From contig CAJINV010000001.1 in assembly GCA_905178155.1 (NCBI GenBank), positions 4,488,233-4,552,232 on the forward strand: a stretch of DNA of 64,000 bases, written 5' to 3'. The notes beneath the pieces were generated by a model, which was not told where the DNA came from, did no database searches, and saw only the letters and a list, made by a program, of their open reading frames with translations. This DNA is from Amoebophrya sp. A120. Its lineage: Eukaryota; Sar; Dinophyceae; Syndiniales; Amoebophryaceae. How positions within the stretch are numbered: the first letter of the stretch is position 1; each line of letters opens with the position of its first letter. Positions 33,601-45,642 of the stretch are shown here, piece by piece. Both the position numbers and the translations under genes were made by a program.

Positions 33601-36600
33601 CACCCCGAACGGTCCAGCATCAGGCGGATCACCTCGATCGGCGGCTGCGCGCCGTACTCCTCGACCTTTGGCATGTTCACGTCGTCGATCAGGATCGCGA
33701 CCTTGCGGCCCGACGGCGCGCCCAGGAGATTCTTCCTCTTCTTCTCCAGTTTCGATTCGATCGTCATCTGCGTCGACAGCGCGCCGGTCTGCGCGGAAAA
33801 AGTCATGTAGATCGGGTTGGTGCGGGCCATGAGTTTCATGTTTTCCAAAAGATTCGACAGCACCACCGACTTCCCCACGCCCGTCACCCCGGTCAGGTAC
33901 ACCGGCGCGCCGTGTATTACAATGAAAAATGCCCCCACCACGGAATTTGCAACAGTTTCTCATGCAAAGTTTCGAAATGAAAGCTTTTTGAATTGCACGA
34001 AAGGACTACGAGCCTTTCTGATGCAGAATCTAGATGCGCAAGGTATCTTCTGCATAACAGATCCGGCTGCTGTTGGGATCCTTTGCAACACAAATTTGAG
34101 CTATTCAGCATGGCAAAATTGTGATGTTGATAGATGCAAGACGGGGAATGTTTTCATTGGAAAGGTTTGCAATACAAATGCTGCCAAGTTCGGGGTGGGG
34201 GCATTTTTCATTGTAATACCGTGGGACACGAGTTTGTCCGTCGCGTACGCGAACCGGACTGTGTCGACGTTGGGCACTAGAAGTTGAAAGTAGGACACGT
34301 TTTCGTCAAACTTGAATTTCGGCACCAGCTCCGTCCAGCCCTTCCACTTCGGGCCGACGGAGAGGTCGACGTACCCGTCGTACCCCGCGCCGCCACGGGG
34401 GAAGGAGACGTCGCCGAACCACTTTTCGCACTGCTGCCCGAAGACCTGCCGCGACTTCGTATCCAGACTGCTGCCCAGAGACCAGTGGTACGCGAAGCAG
34501 AAGACCGGCATCAGCATCTTCTCAAAATCCGCCTCGGGCATGTTTCTGACGTCCGCGGGCTTCTTCAGCAGCGCTTCCACGTCCACCGAGGCGCCCTCCT
34601 CGCTGTTCAGTGCGTCTTCGGGGAGCGCGTCGGAACTGCTGCAACCGTTGGCGGTCGCGGCGTTCCAGTTGAAGACGGCGTCGAACATGCTGCAGAGAGA
34701 AATGACCAGCTGGGCGTCTTTGGTCACAATGGGCTCCTTCAGGTCCTTTCGAATGAAGTTGATGCCTCGGTCGACGAACTTGTCGAACATCATGTTGATC
34801 TTCTCCTTCAACGGCGCCGTGTACGGCTTTTCTGGAAGGGCCTCGAGCCTGTGGAAAAAAATGGCGTCGAGGCAGGAGGTCATCAAATTAGTGGATTTAC
34901 TGCATTTCAAACTTTTTTGTAGAAAGTAACTACATCTGAAATCAATGATGGTGAGACCGGCGGGAAATCAAGAGGGGAACTCACGAGCCCAGCAAGACAA
35001 CTACAAAACGAGATTCATCTACTTACAACAAATTACGACATCCTATACCAGCTCATCATGTATGGACGCCAGCCCAGATCGGACTCCGTGACGTAGATGA
35101 CACCCAACCGGGAGACCGTCGCGGGACTGGCGACGGCCAAGTCCTCCACCTCGAAGGCCATGCGCATGGTGAAGTTCAGTTTCATGCGCTCGCCGTTCGC
35201 GAGGCACAGGGTGACGTTATCGTCCAGCACCGTGTTCATGGACTCGATCCAGATCGCGTCGATGGGTCCGTCGAACATGGTCCACTTGTAGTCCTGTGTC
35301 TCGTCCATCTGGAACTCACGGATCATGGAACTCGCCAGGCCATCCGTCCATTCTTGCGTCATCTCGTTGAACTCGCCGTAGAGCTCGCCCATGGTGATCG
35401 CTTTCGGGTTCAGCACCTCGTACCGGACCGTTTGGAACCGCGCGTCCGCGTGGCCCTCCGCCCGGAGCATGGTGAGCGCGCGGGCGAGAGTGTCGAAAGC
35501 ACAGGACTTCCCGCCGGTGGTGGGGCCGACGATGCAGATCCCGAATCGGACCATCATGGTCTCGAAAACCTGGATAATCTTCCCGATCTGCTTCTCGTTC
35601 AGCTGCATCTTCTTCTCCAGCAGTGACGTTTCAATGCACCGCTTCAGGTCGCCCATGTCCAGGTAAGGAATCTCGAGGCCCGGGAACAAGTCGCCGACGA
35701 TGGCGAAGAACAAAGGCAGATCTTGCGCGAGAAACTTCGGTGCGTTCGCGTCGCGCATCGCCCGGACCAGTAGAATATCTTCGTCCATGTCTGGATCTTG
35801 TCGCTTCAAGCCACCCGCCATCACCAGCACGGACTTCACGGCCCGCATACCGAAATCGTAGTGGTCCTGCTTCGACAGCTGTTCGGACGAGAGTTTGAAC
35901 AGTTTTGTGAACTTACCGGACAGCTTTTTCGCAGTGCCGAACCCCTCGGCGAAGAGCATAATCTCCGCGATCAAAGTGTAGTCGGGGACCATCATCGCCA
36001 CCGGGCGGAACAGCACCTTCAGGTTGTCCGGGAGCTCGGTACGCCCCGCGTAACCCGGGTTCATCGTGATGAAAATCCCGCACGTACCCTTCACCCTGTG
36101 GATTTTTCAGAGGGGGAGCTGCCTTGGCAACCTTTCTTATTCTTTCTCGTAAAACAATGCATAGGCATACGGAGTATCAACGCGTACACAAGCTACGGTC
36201 AGAGATAGAACGGCACGAGCAAAAAAGAGATTGCGTACAAGACACTGGAGCAAGTAAAACTAGTACCTCAGATGCCTGCCCTCAAAGACCATTTCGTGTG
36301 CTTTAGCCAGCAGCGCCATCCGGATCTGCAGCACTTGCTGGGCGATCACGGAAAGCACCTCGATGGAGATACGGTTGAACTCATCCAGACAGGTCCATGA
36401 CCCCGCGGCGATGATTCCGGAATACAGCTTTCCCATCATCTTGTAATCGATCTGATCGGAGCAGTTGAACACCACGCACTGACGCGCGATACCCTTCGCC
36501 AAATCCTTCGTTGACTCCGTCTTCCCCGTTCCGGCCGGCCCTGCAGGAGCGGCACCGAGACCTCAAGGATTTTTTTGTGATTATGTGTCACGAACCCAGA

Positions 36601-39600
36601 CAAAAGTGACATTCATCAGACGCAAAGAATGAACACGAAAACTTTCAATACAGATATGCAACGCGCCGGTGATGGTCATCCAGCAGCGATCTGTCAGCCC
36701 CGTGATCACCAGACGGCTCATCGCTCCCATGTATTCGTAGCCGTAGATGATCCGCGCGTCCACCTGCCGCACGATGCAGTCGTCCACTTCTGTGTCCCAG
36801 TAGAACCGCAGCTGCTGCTGCCACTTGAAACTATTCGTTGAGGTCACGCGCGCCTCCACCAGTTCTTCCACAATATCGCGAAAGTGCACGTCCTGGGTGA
36901 CCAGACAGGTGATACCGCGACGCTGGTTCGCGGTGAGGTCCGTCCGGACCAGCTCGATAAGCTCATCAAGCTGCTGGACCTGCTTGGCGTACGCCTGGGT
37001 CATGGAAAGCGGGACGGGCTCCTTGGAACCTGGCGCAGATTTGATGAAAAACAGTTTATTCCCCGCGTGTTTAAGTACTTCCCTAGCATTCATTCATTCG
37101 ACCAGTTTCAAAACCCGGTCCTGCTTGCCTCTCTACTGAAGCATCAAAAAACCGCTCACCTTTCGTTTTCGAGGCGCTTCTCGGTTCCTCCCTGCTCTTT
37201 GCCGCGGCCATGTTGGAGAGCAAAACCTCCCCCACGTCGGCGGTCCACATGATTGCGCCGACGCAGGCCAACACCTGTACGTACTGCTTTGCGGCCCACT
37301 GCTTTCGCGGGATTTCCTTGTAGTCTTTCCAGCCCTGTTTCACCACCGCGTGCACCGATTTCACCATGGACTCCTCCACTTCGGCCAGCCACTTCTCCAC
37401 GTTTCCGCGCGCTTTCATCGATTTGTAAAACGGCACTTTTTCCTTCTCCGGCGAGAACATGGCCAAAATCTCGTTGGATTTGCCGCCCTGCGCAAAGTCG
37501 AGCCGCACCAGTGCGTCGAAGCACTTGATCAAGTGCGGCTGCACGGCCTGGACGACACGCGCCTGCGACAAAATCGCGAGCAGATCGTCGTTGGAGAGGA
37601 AAAAGAACCGGGGGAACGCGAGACACTTCGACAGCAGGTACTCCTCCAGTGATTTCTGGATCTGATCCAGGGTTTCGTTGTGCTGGACAAAAGTTTGCAA
37701 CCTTCCCTCCTTGGTGCAGCAGAGGATCGCGCTCGGGTTCTCGTAGCACTCCTTCATCGTGTTCTTCCAGTCGGTGTCGACTTCCGTGAATTTCGTGCTT
37801 TCTGCGGGCAGCTGCTTTTTGATGTCGCCGGACGCGAAAATGGACTCCAGGTACATCCAGTTCTTTTGCAAGTTCAGCCACTCGTCGAGCGTCTCCTGGA
37901 ACACCAACAAATCCGAGGCCCACTTCTCGACCTCCTCGCGGATGGGCCCGACAAACCGACTGCCCGCGATGGTGGAGACGTTGACCATGGAATCTTCCAA
38001 ATTGGTGATGATCTCCTCCACATTGCCCAGGATGAACACCTCCTTGCTGTCCTTGTATCTGGCGAGTGGCAAATCGCAGTCCTCCCACACTTTCTTCACC
38101 TTATCCAACATCTCGATGAGCGCAACCTCGGCCGTAGCCTGCCCGCTGATCACCTGCAGCGCCTCGGTGTGCACGTCCACCTTCATCTCCAGCAATCGGC
38201 CGAGCGTGAACTGTGTTATAGGATTTTGAACAATCGTTTCGTCAAAAAGAAGAAACTTTTTGGATGATCATTGAGACATTTGTTTCTGTTCTGCTACCAA
38301 GATACAGAAATAAAAACCGCACCCCTTCGTCCTGCATGTCGACTTCGCCAATGAGCTCGGAGATTTGCTGCCAGTGCCGCTCTTGAAGCGCTTTGTTTCT
38401 CAAGCACTGCACCACTGGGATGGTGTTTTTGAAGACGGCAATTTGCTCCGCCCACTTGGGCGCCACGGCATTGTTCGGCATAGCCTTCGCAGATTGGTTT
38501 GCGGTTTTCAAGTACAACGCAATGTCCTTGTTCATCTGCTCCACATCCACGTTCGTGAACGTGGTCTCCTGCCACCCCGCGGACTGCTGCGTCCAGTTGT
38601 CCAGCCCCCGCCACAGTTTGGCCTTCCCGTTAAACGCCAACTTCAGGTCGTCGCAGTTCTCGAACGCGCCCACCTCCATGCCGAGCTTTTCTTGGTACAC
38701 CTTGTACTTCTCGCCTCGGTCGATCGACTCCAAAACCGCCTGCTCGCACTCGTCGAGGAATTCGAGAATCTGCTTTCGGCCCTCCTCGGTTTCCATCAGG
38801 TCCACCTTGTCAAACATCGGGTCCTTCAATTTTGCCTCGTGGTTCCCAACGTCCGTGTACAGCTGGGGAATTAGACCCTCTAACTGCGCCTGGAACTTCA
38901 CGATCTCCACCTCCATCCGGTCCGTGCCGATCTGGATTGCGCCCTGGCACACGGTCAAATAGTTCGTCATCTCGTTGAAGGCCGCGCGCTCGTTCTTCTC
39001 CAACTTGATTTTGTAAGTCTTGATGATATCCGTTAACCTGATCACCTCTTCCGCGTTCGCCTCCAGGCCCTTGAACCGCTTCGTGAAGTCGTTCAGGTAC
39101 TCGGAGTACGCGACGTACTCACTCACGTCGCGCGCGGTCTGCCCGAGCCTTTCGTTGGCCTGCTGCAGCTCCACGGTGATGACCTTTTGCTTTTCCAGCG
39201 CGAGTTTCGGGATGTACGCGGACATCAGGTCCCAGCAGCGCTGCGGGGAGGGCAGCAGCATCTCCTGCATCCGGCTGCTGTCCAGCTCGAAGAGGTAGAG
39301 GTTCTTCAGCGGCTGAATCGCCCGCATCGCGTCTTGCTGCGCCTTGTACTTGTCCAACGCGGCGACGAGATCGTCCAGCGTCGCGTTCGCGAAGGTCTCG
39401 GTATCAAATGTAAAAATGTCTGGGTCTGGAAGAGTGCATCTTTGTCATGCTTGTCTGTCATGCACGTTACCCAAGAGCACCATTTTTCTGTGATGCAGAA
39501 ACGCAGTTCGTCATGCAGATTAGGCAACACCTAGAAGCTCAGAAACTTGTCATGCTGAGCCAGCATTTGTGGCCTCATCATGAGACGCCACCCAGCATCA

Positions 39601-42156
39601 CAAGTTTCCAGACCCAGACATTTTTACACTTGATACTCGGAGCAGTCCTGCAATAATTCGTTCTCCACGAACATCTCCGCGAAGCCCTTGTACTTACTGG
39701 CGTAGTCGATGACGAGGCCGAAAAGGCTGTCGAAGTTCTTCCCAATCGACAGCAATAAGTCCTTGAAGCCCGGGTCGCTGATGATCAGCAGCGCAAGTTC
39801 CGACGGTGCGGACAGGAGCTCTGCGTTGCTCTGGTCGTCGGGCGACGGCGCCTCGGAGACCGCCTCGCCGCTGGATTTCGTGTACGTGGAAAGCTCCGGC
39901 AGCGTGACGAAGGCGGGGGTTTTTGTCACGGTCTTGAGCCCCTCGAAAAGCGCGTGCTCTAAGTAACTGCGGAACTTACTGGCCGACGGTTTGAACACGA
40001 TCTCGCCCTGGCGCTGCTTGCACTCGACGACGAACGTCGGTGCGACGTTGTCGGGGTAGGGGGCCTTGTATCCTATGTAAAACCGTCCCCACACCAGAGC
40101 CAAGCTGGGGATCTCGCAACACAAATCGAGAAGTTTTGGGGGTCCAGCATGACAAGTTCGTCTCTGTATTGTAGTGCAGTTTAGCAAACACAGCCGCAAC
40201 ACAAATCCATCCACTCATCTTGTCGACAGCATTACAAAGCGCAAAACGCGACTGGAAATGCCTCTCATGTGGATGCGCATTACAAATCTTCCTGTAGCTG
40301 CAAATCTGCATGACAACTCTGGGGTGGGTACATTTTTGCTCAGGATACTTTGCCGGCGTCCTTCTTCTTTTTCGTCGCGGCGGGAGCGTCGTCCGTGTCG
40401 TTCGCCTTCGCCAGGAAATGCTCTAACAACTGCAGTAGCCTTTGCGTGGAAAACGTGATCATCTCCACAATTCCGGTATTCAGCAAATACTGCGCGGTCC
40501 GGATAAACTTCGTCAACTTGCGGCACTGGGTTCTCGTCGTCGCTCTCTCCGTGTACGTTACCGTCTTCTTTTTCTGACTCGCGCCCAGATCGCCGCTGGT
40601 TTCCGCCAGCTGCGTTTCCTCGCTAGCCTCCGCGGTTTCGCCGAATCCGTTTGCCTCCAAAAACTTTGCGAGAGAAACGCGGCACGACTCGACTAATTCT
40701 TGCTTCACCTCCTCCCACAGCTGCTTCAGCTGCTGCAGAATGTCCTGGATTCTCTCCTCCTGGGCCTGCTGAAACTGCGCCAGGGTCCACGTCTGCCGAA
40801 GCGGGATTTCCAAGATGTTCCAGGTGGCAAGCTCGGAACATCTGAAGTTGTGTATCCGTCGTTCTTTGGGTTGAATTCATGCGAGCTGTGATCCAATTGA
40901 TTTGCGGAAGAAGGACGTGAATTGAAGAGAGACAGTCGATGAAAAACACACTTACGAAAAATGACAAAGTACTTTTTTCTGATGTTCAGCAAACTTGTCC
41001 GCAGCGTTGCGTCTAGCAGGAACAAATTTGCGTTGAGCGTTTTACTGCACTTCTTGACCCGCTGCCGCATCATGGCCTTCTTCCACACGGAAAAGAGCTT
41101 CCACCGGCTGTACTTCTTGAAAAATGGGATTTTCAGAATTTTCGAGTGCAAATCCTGCTCCACCTCCCAATCCTCCAGCCGCGAAAAAGTCAGCTCTCCA
41201 TTACAGAAGTGCGTGACACCGCGGGCGGAGATCGTCATGTAGTCATTCGGGTCGATGCGCGAGAAGGGTATTATCTGATAGGGTTTTGTTTTTCGGTCAA
41301 TGTCGTATGTGGAGCAATAAATCCAACTACTGCATGAAGAAGACATTTGAGAAACACCTACACCATTTTTTTCTATCCTCATCAAATGCTTCGATCTTCT
41401 ATACCTCGAAGTCATTCGTCCCCGTTCTTGCCATGTAGCAGAACTCCTCCGACAAGGATTCGTGTTGGGTGATAAAGTTCACGAAATCTCGTGGATTTAT
41501 CACATGGTCTGGGGTTGCGGTAGCAGGCTTGGACATAAAATCCACCTTGCTCTTTGACATCGTGGTCTCCTCTGGCAACGTCGCAGTTTCCTGTATGATT
41601 TTTTCGTTGGTGCCGCGGGGATCGACAAAATTTCAATTCAACACAGCCATCCATGCGTGTACTACTTACCATCAAAAACGCGCCTTCATGTCGCTTCAGC
41701 CATTACTGCCATTTGAACATTGTTCAGGAGTGCTTACCATACCTGTATACTGACCGTTGCTTTCAGTGGCTGCGTTGTCGCAAGAGGATGCGTCGACGCT
41801 GCTGCAGTTGGTGATTTGGTTGGGCTTCCCGCCTTCTCCTCCGCCTTCTTTATCCGGGAGATGACATTGATCCCGCCCTTGCCATCGTACTCCGAAGCCG
41901 GGGGCAGGGCAAAGGGTCGGTAGCTGGTATGCGGGACGGGGAGTGGTGCTCCGTAGACCGGCTTACTGGAAGAGCTGGCCGCCGCGAGTCCGGAAGCTCC
42001 GACGGAGCTGCTCTTCGGTAGGGACGACGACGAACTGGCCAGTTTTGGCCGTTTGGCGGCATTCGGGGCGCCCTGCTGGTAGAGCCGGGAATACAGCAGC
42101 GCCTCACTGGCCCCCGCATCGGCCTCATTGGGCCGCTTCTTGTCCGGTTGGCTCAT
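24643..42156 (-). CDS. Axonemal dynein heavy chain, inner-arm single-headed type
   Basis: This ATPase motor drives flagellar beating. The coding total is about 12.2-12.6 kb, or roughly 4050-4190 residues, the size of DNAH3/DNAH7-type inner-arm chains. Exons 3 to 24 join in frame: 41274-40952, 40841-40348, 40068-39636, 39401-38323, 38210-37160, 37029-36652, 36561-36267, 36095-35049, 34848-34219, 33914-31700, 31408-31233, 30953-30875, 30622-29413, 29239-28875, 28748-28576, 28428-27524, 26868-26773, 26567-26469, 26143-26029, 25907-25709, 25509-25188, 24897-24643. AAA1 Walker A is GPAGTGKTES (36.5 kb), AAA2 GPTTGGKS (35.5 kb), AAA3 GVTGVGKS (33.9 kb) and AAA4 GVGGSGRSS (32.8 kb). The stalk spans about 31.7-30.4 kb, and the C-terminal domain has LSTTGHSTNFV. 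The first exon (42156-41743) and its join to the exon ending at 41405 are uncertain. Seven introns are TIR elements, one more is TIR-bounded, and the rest are GT-AG. Confidence 0.93.
24898..25185. mobile_element. Inverted-repeat intron G, divergent type (288 bp)
   Basis: The ends carry about 40 bp of inverted similarity: GTCAGAATCGAAATTGACA at the left against the complement of the right end, GTCAGGATCGAAATCGACA. There is no TAT/ATA border and no 5-bp duplication. In-frame joining of CLADMD to ASIAEQDYG requires a 290-base intron (24898-25187) whose ends on the coding strand read GT and AC. The interior has the same TGTCATGC and GTAATGC words as the other families. Confidence 0.75.
26190..26387. 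repeat. 75-bp direct repeat inside a dynein intron, two copies
   Basis: Copies at 26190-26264 and 26313-26387 begin CAGCAGAACGAAAGTAAAG and differ at two positions. They are offset by 123 bp. Both lie in the 325-bp GT-AG intron 26144-26468 and enlarge it relative to other introns of the gene. Confidence 0.85.
26869..27523. mobile_element. Introner-like element F, longest copy (655 bp)
   Basis: The ends are TATCGCAAGAAAAGCTCCCC and its near complement (GGATTTTTTCCTTTGATA). The exact target duplication is AAAGT (26864-26868 and 27524-27528). Removing 660 bases joins KVDT to FRAYAERLP in frame in the dynein C-terminal AAA region. It is more than twice as long as the others. I found no reading frame resembling a transposase inside it. 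Confidence 0.88.
30623..30874. mobile_element. Introner-like element A4 (family A, 252 bp)
   Basis: The ends are TATCAAATGTAAAAATGTCT and AGACATTTTTGCATTTGATA, nearly perfect inverted copies. The flanks are CGACT and CAACT, a duplication with one change. Excision of 257 bases joins VKEMSEL to LDKAMSDLK inside the dynein stalk coiled coil. Confidence 0.92.
30954..31232. mobile_element. Introner-like element B2 (family B, 279 bp)
   Basis: The ends are TATCCTGAGTAAAAACGTCC and its complement with one change (GGTACGTTTTTACTCAGGATA). The exact target duplication is CGTGC (30949-30953 and 31233-31237). Excision of 284 bases joins LCMWTH to AMDIYSKV in frame in dynein. It has the same length and orientation as B5. 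Confidence 0.93.
31409..31699. mobile_element. Introner-like element B3 (family B, 291 bp)
   Basis: The ends are TATCCTGAGAAAAAACGG and CGTTTTTAAATACGATA. The exact target duplication is TCTTC (31404-31408 and 31700-31704). Excision of 296 bases joins DWDGAK to KVLNDSGF in frame in dynein. The interior is reversed relative to B2. Confidence 0.9.
33915..34218. mobile_element. Introner-like element C2 (family C, 304 bp)
   Basis: The ends are TATTACAATGAAAAATGCCC and GGGCATTTTTCATTGTAATA, perfect inverted copies over 20 bases. The exact target duplication is CCGTG (33910-33914 and 34219-34223). Excision of 309 bases joins KLVSHG to APVYLTGVTG directly upstream of the AAA3 Walker A motif of dynein. 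Confidence 0.93.
39402..39635. mobile_element. Introner-like element A5 (family A, 234 bp)
   Basis: The ends are TATCAAATGTAAAAATGTCT and AGACATTTTTACACTTGATA. The exact target duplication is CTCGG (39397-39401 and 39636-39640). Excision of 239 bases joins LLQDCSE to TFANATLDD in the dynein tail. Confidence 0.93.
40069..40347. mobile_element. Introner-like element B4 (family B, 279 bp)
   Basis: The ends are TATCCTATGTAAAACCGTCC and GGTACATTTTTGCTCAGGATA. The flanks are CCTTG and CTTTG, a duplication with one change. Excision of 284 bases joins KKKDAGK to APYPDNVAPT in the dynein tail. The interior is reversed relative to B2 and B5. Confidence 0.9.
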
Positions 42157-42860
42157 ATTTCCCGAGTCCCCGGAATCGTCATTTTTGTATAGTCTACGGG
42201 TTGCTGATCAGCCGAAGTGGCGGCTGTCACAAAACGGACAGCACACCACGACAGCACGAGCGCGGTACAAAATCACGACAAAGCCCGCACTATATTGTTC
42301 AATCGCAGAAACGAACATCTTGGCAACGTACCAAGGCACATCGCAAGCGATCCGACCACGAGCATGATCTCTCTGTCTCTCTGGAAAGCGAACGATCTGT
42401 ACATCAGTCTCCCTCAATCGTAGTCGAGATCATCAACGACAGAGGCGATCTTTCTCTTCCTACTGGCTTACGACACCGCCGACTGGGAGTCGAGGGATTC
42501 AAAACAAGAGGCATCGTACATCAACAGACAAAACCCGCAGATGACGGTCTTTACTGGAAACACGCATAATGATAAATTAATTTCCTTTTCCTTCATACGA
42601 TTGCGCCACGTAACCGAGGCCGGAGTACTGTTGCCATCGCACTGCAACTCTCTTATCGTGCAAATTTATCTGTCCATTGTTGCTTGGCAGTTGCGGTCAG
42701 AATTAAAAACCGATCCTGTCCTAACGCATCATAGAAGGTCTTGAATAATCATTCATCGCAGTTTTCGTTTCCCAATGCAAAATTCGCTCCTACACCGCCC
42801 TCCAAAGCAGCACGACACTAGCATGCTCCGCGCTGCCCCACTCCGCAATTGAATCCTCCC
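42157..42860. other. Intergenic spacer, dynein 5' side
   Basis: This 704-bp stretch should hold the dynein promoter and the 3' end of the oxygenase gene. No element or coding exon is supported. If the first dynein exon is wrongly assigned, the true 5' exon could lie here. Confidence 0.45.
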
Positions 42861-45150
42861 TCACGACGCACTGGTCGCCACCTGCCACCAAGCGTCTTTC
42901 CTCTCCCCAAACTGCAAATTGAAGGCAAAGGCCACCCGGGTCAACGGCGATCCGCTGTGCGCGCCGACAAAGTGGATCAAGTACGAAGGGAAGCAGACGA
43001 GGTCCCCGGACTGCGTGAACACGTAGTGCGGGTGGTGGAAGGGTGGCCCCGGCTGCCACTCCCTCCGCAATCGCTTCTCCCGGTCGCGCTCAGTTTTGAC
43101 CTTTTTCGCCCCGTTCTTGTAGTTTTTCTTCGTTTCCGCGTCTTGCGCGACCGACCCGGTTGTGATGTTCTGCTCCTTGCCAAACGTGCTCTTTTCGTAC
43201 ACAAACGCCGCCGACTCGTAGTCGCGCAACACGGAGCCGCCTCGCGGGTCGACCAGAGCAAGCGGTGTGCGATTCGGGTCCGAAGCCAGGTAGTACACGC
43301 AGCTGACTAGCGAATCCTGGTGCGCGTGCACGTGGTGCCGCCCGCCTTTGGGCAAGTACACCTGCGCCCAGAGCACCGCCGAGCCGCGCAGATTTCGCAC
43401 ACTATCGGCGAAACGTTCCTTTCCGAGTAAGTGCTGCGCGTAGGCGACGGCTTCGGCGCGCACCACGTCCGATATTTTGTACACCTCCTTACTGACTTTG
43501 TGTAACTCCGGCCACTGTTTCTTGATGCGCTTGTTCCATTCCTTGCGTTCCGAAAGGTTGTCGTAGTAGAGCAGTTGCTTCCCGGGCGAGGCCTTGGACG
43601 CCGCAGCGGCGGCTTTCGTGACCGAGCTCGTTTTCTTGCCGCGAGTTTTGTCATCCTCCTCTTGCGGATGCAGCACCATCTCGATGTTGTCTTGCCATAT
43701 CTGAAAAAACCTGTCCGACAGCGAGACAAAATGCTCGTTCCGGACCTCATCCTCATCCGCGTTGTCTATTTGAGGATCCTCGTCGCTGCTATCTCGTGTA
43801 GTTCCCGCCCGCTTCGCCGCTTTTTCCCGCTCCAGCTGCTCATGCAATTGCCGCATCTTGTTCTCGAACACCTTGGCGACCTTGCTCCGGCTTTCCGGCG
43901 TGATGCTGTCGATGTGTTTCACGCCGACCCGGGTGGCGAAGAGAGGCTCCGTGTGCCAGACAGACGGAGTTTGCCCACTCGGGGTCACGTACTCAATCGT
44001 AGTTGCGTTCATCTTCTCGACAGAAGTGGCTCTTTCTGCGCGTGCAGCTGCGGTTTCTGGTGAGGCGAGAACCTGCTGGGGTTCTGTGATTTGATTGTAT
44101 TTCGCTATTTGTGGTGGCAAGAATTGTCCCAGCGAATTCTCCACATCGTAAAAGGGCGGTCCGTCCTTCCGGAACCGGAGAACGAGCGGATGATCTTCCG
44201 GTTTGTTTTTAAGCCACTCGTCGACACTCTTGCGGACGAACTGCGAGCTGCGCGCCCGGGACTTTTTCACTGCTTTCTTGATGCTAGTACCCCGCTTCTG
44301 CAGCTGCTTCTGCAGGGAGGAGGATGAACCGGTGGAGGATGGGACGACGGGCTCGTTGTTCTCGTCGTCGTCTTCTGAGCTCTCCTCCTCCTGCGGCTCG
44401 GTCTGGAAAGCCAGTTTGTCAAGATCGATTGCGCGGTTGAGAAGACCAAAACTGTACACCAGATTGGAGCTGTGCCCGCGACCTGTTTTTGGGTTGAGCT
44501 TGATAATGATGGTGCGTTTTGTTAAACAAACGAAAACGCTTGATCAGACATATACGGGTGTAAAGAAGAGCGAATCCACATATAGCTGTCCCCATTCAAA
44601 TTGTACCGTCGCTCGCTTCTTCGTCCTGCTCTGCTAGTTCAGCAGTCCTTAAAATTAGCAAGCCGGCGCGGAACCAGACGGCAGGCAGGCTAGGGGCCAT
44701 TTCCAGGGCCGCAACGATGTGGTTTTGCGCTTCGAACAGTTTCACGAATGGGTCACTCTGCGACGGGTCCCTGCCGCTGGCCTGCTTGAACGCAATGTCG
44801 ATCAGTCTTTCCGCCTCGCCTAGATACCAGGGCGCGCGGGCTTCCGCGAAGCTGTGCACCCACTGGGCTGCGTTGGGCCGCGCCGCGGCCGTGGTGTGTG
44901 CCCGCATGGTTATGGGTGGAGGAAGGCGTAGGCTTTCTGATTGCTCCGGGGAGATTTTTGCTGTGCGCGCAGCTTGGAAAAAATCGCCAGGGGAGCCCGC
45001 GAGATCCGTCGTTGTGGACAAAGCGAACTCGCTGCAGTTCTCGTCTGCTGCGTCGTCCACCGAGCATTTTGGCGGCACTGGGGGATCGGCTGCGGCGTGG
45101 GTAAACCGAAGTAGAAAGAAAAAGCAAAACGAAAGTGAGAGAGCCATCAT
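42861..45150 (-). CDS. 2OG-Fe(II) oxygenase domain protein with signal peptide
   Basis: Two exons, 45150-44607 and 44482-42861, with a 124-bp intron GTACAA...ACAG, give 721 residues. Residues 1-20 (MMALSLSFCFFFLLRFTHAA) form a clear signal peptide. An alanine-rich helical stretch follows at about 85-180 and looks TPR-like. An acidic linker and a Lys/Glu-rich middle lead to the C-terminal oxygenase domain. There, WAQVYLPKGGRHHVHAHQDS followed by VYYLASD, then GDLVCFPSYLIHFVGAHSG and a final RVAFAFN form the pattern of the putative 2OG-Fe(II) oxygenase family (PF13759). Expected iron ligands are in HVHAHQD and in the LIHFVG histidine; the arginine of LTRVAFAFN would bind 2-oxoglutarate. The substrate is unknown. 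Secretory-pathway location is inferred from the signal peptide. Confidence 0.8.
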
Positions 45151-45642
45151 CTTCTGGTCGAGTATTCACGTATCGAAGTCGCCCTATTTGACTTTGCCAT
45201 GAGTCACGAAATAGAAGCGTAGTTATTCAAATTGAGATTGACACTTGTCTCTCACACACAGCAAAGGAGATGAAAAGCAACTGCCAACCAACACCGGACA
45301 TTTGCGTAACTCCTGAAACGTGCAAACACAAAACTTGACAGAGATAAGCCAGCTCCAGATCAACGAAGCAGTGGCACCACACCAGCACGTTGAGAGATTC
45401 TATTTGTTTTCTTCAGAAGCGGTGCGGCATTTTGAAAAGCCAAACAGAACGTCAAAAAAAGTGAAAGATCAAAAGCGAAAAAAAGGATCCGGTGCTAGCT
45501 CACAAGTTTCTGAGAGTGGGAGCGAAGTAATGTATCTTCTCGAGGTGGTAGAGTTCCGTTTTTGTTTCAAAAAAGTTTCAGAAAACAAGTCGCCAGCAAG
45601 CCCCACACTCAATTTTTGCAGCACTGTGTTGAATCTGAGTAC
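45151..45642. other. Intergenic spacer
   Basis: This 492-bp AT-rich stretch lies between the oxygenase start and the stop of the first nucleotidyltransferase-like gene. Nothing beyond short chance frames was seen. Confidence 0.5.

Noticed and set aside
32469-33980. Plus-strand open frame of 503 codons
   Set aside because: It is antisense to the dynein AAA3-AAA4 exon, whose Walker motifs fix the real strand and frame.
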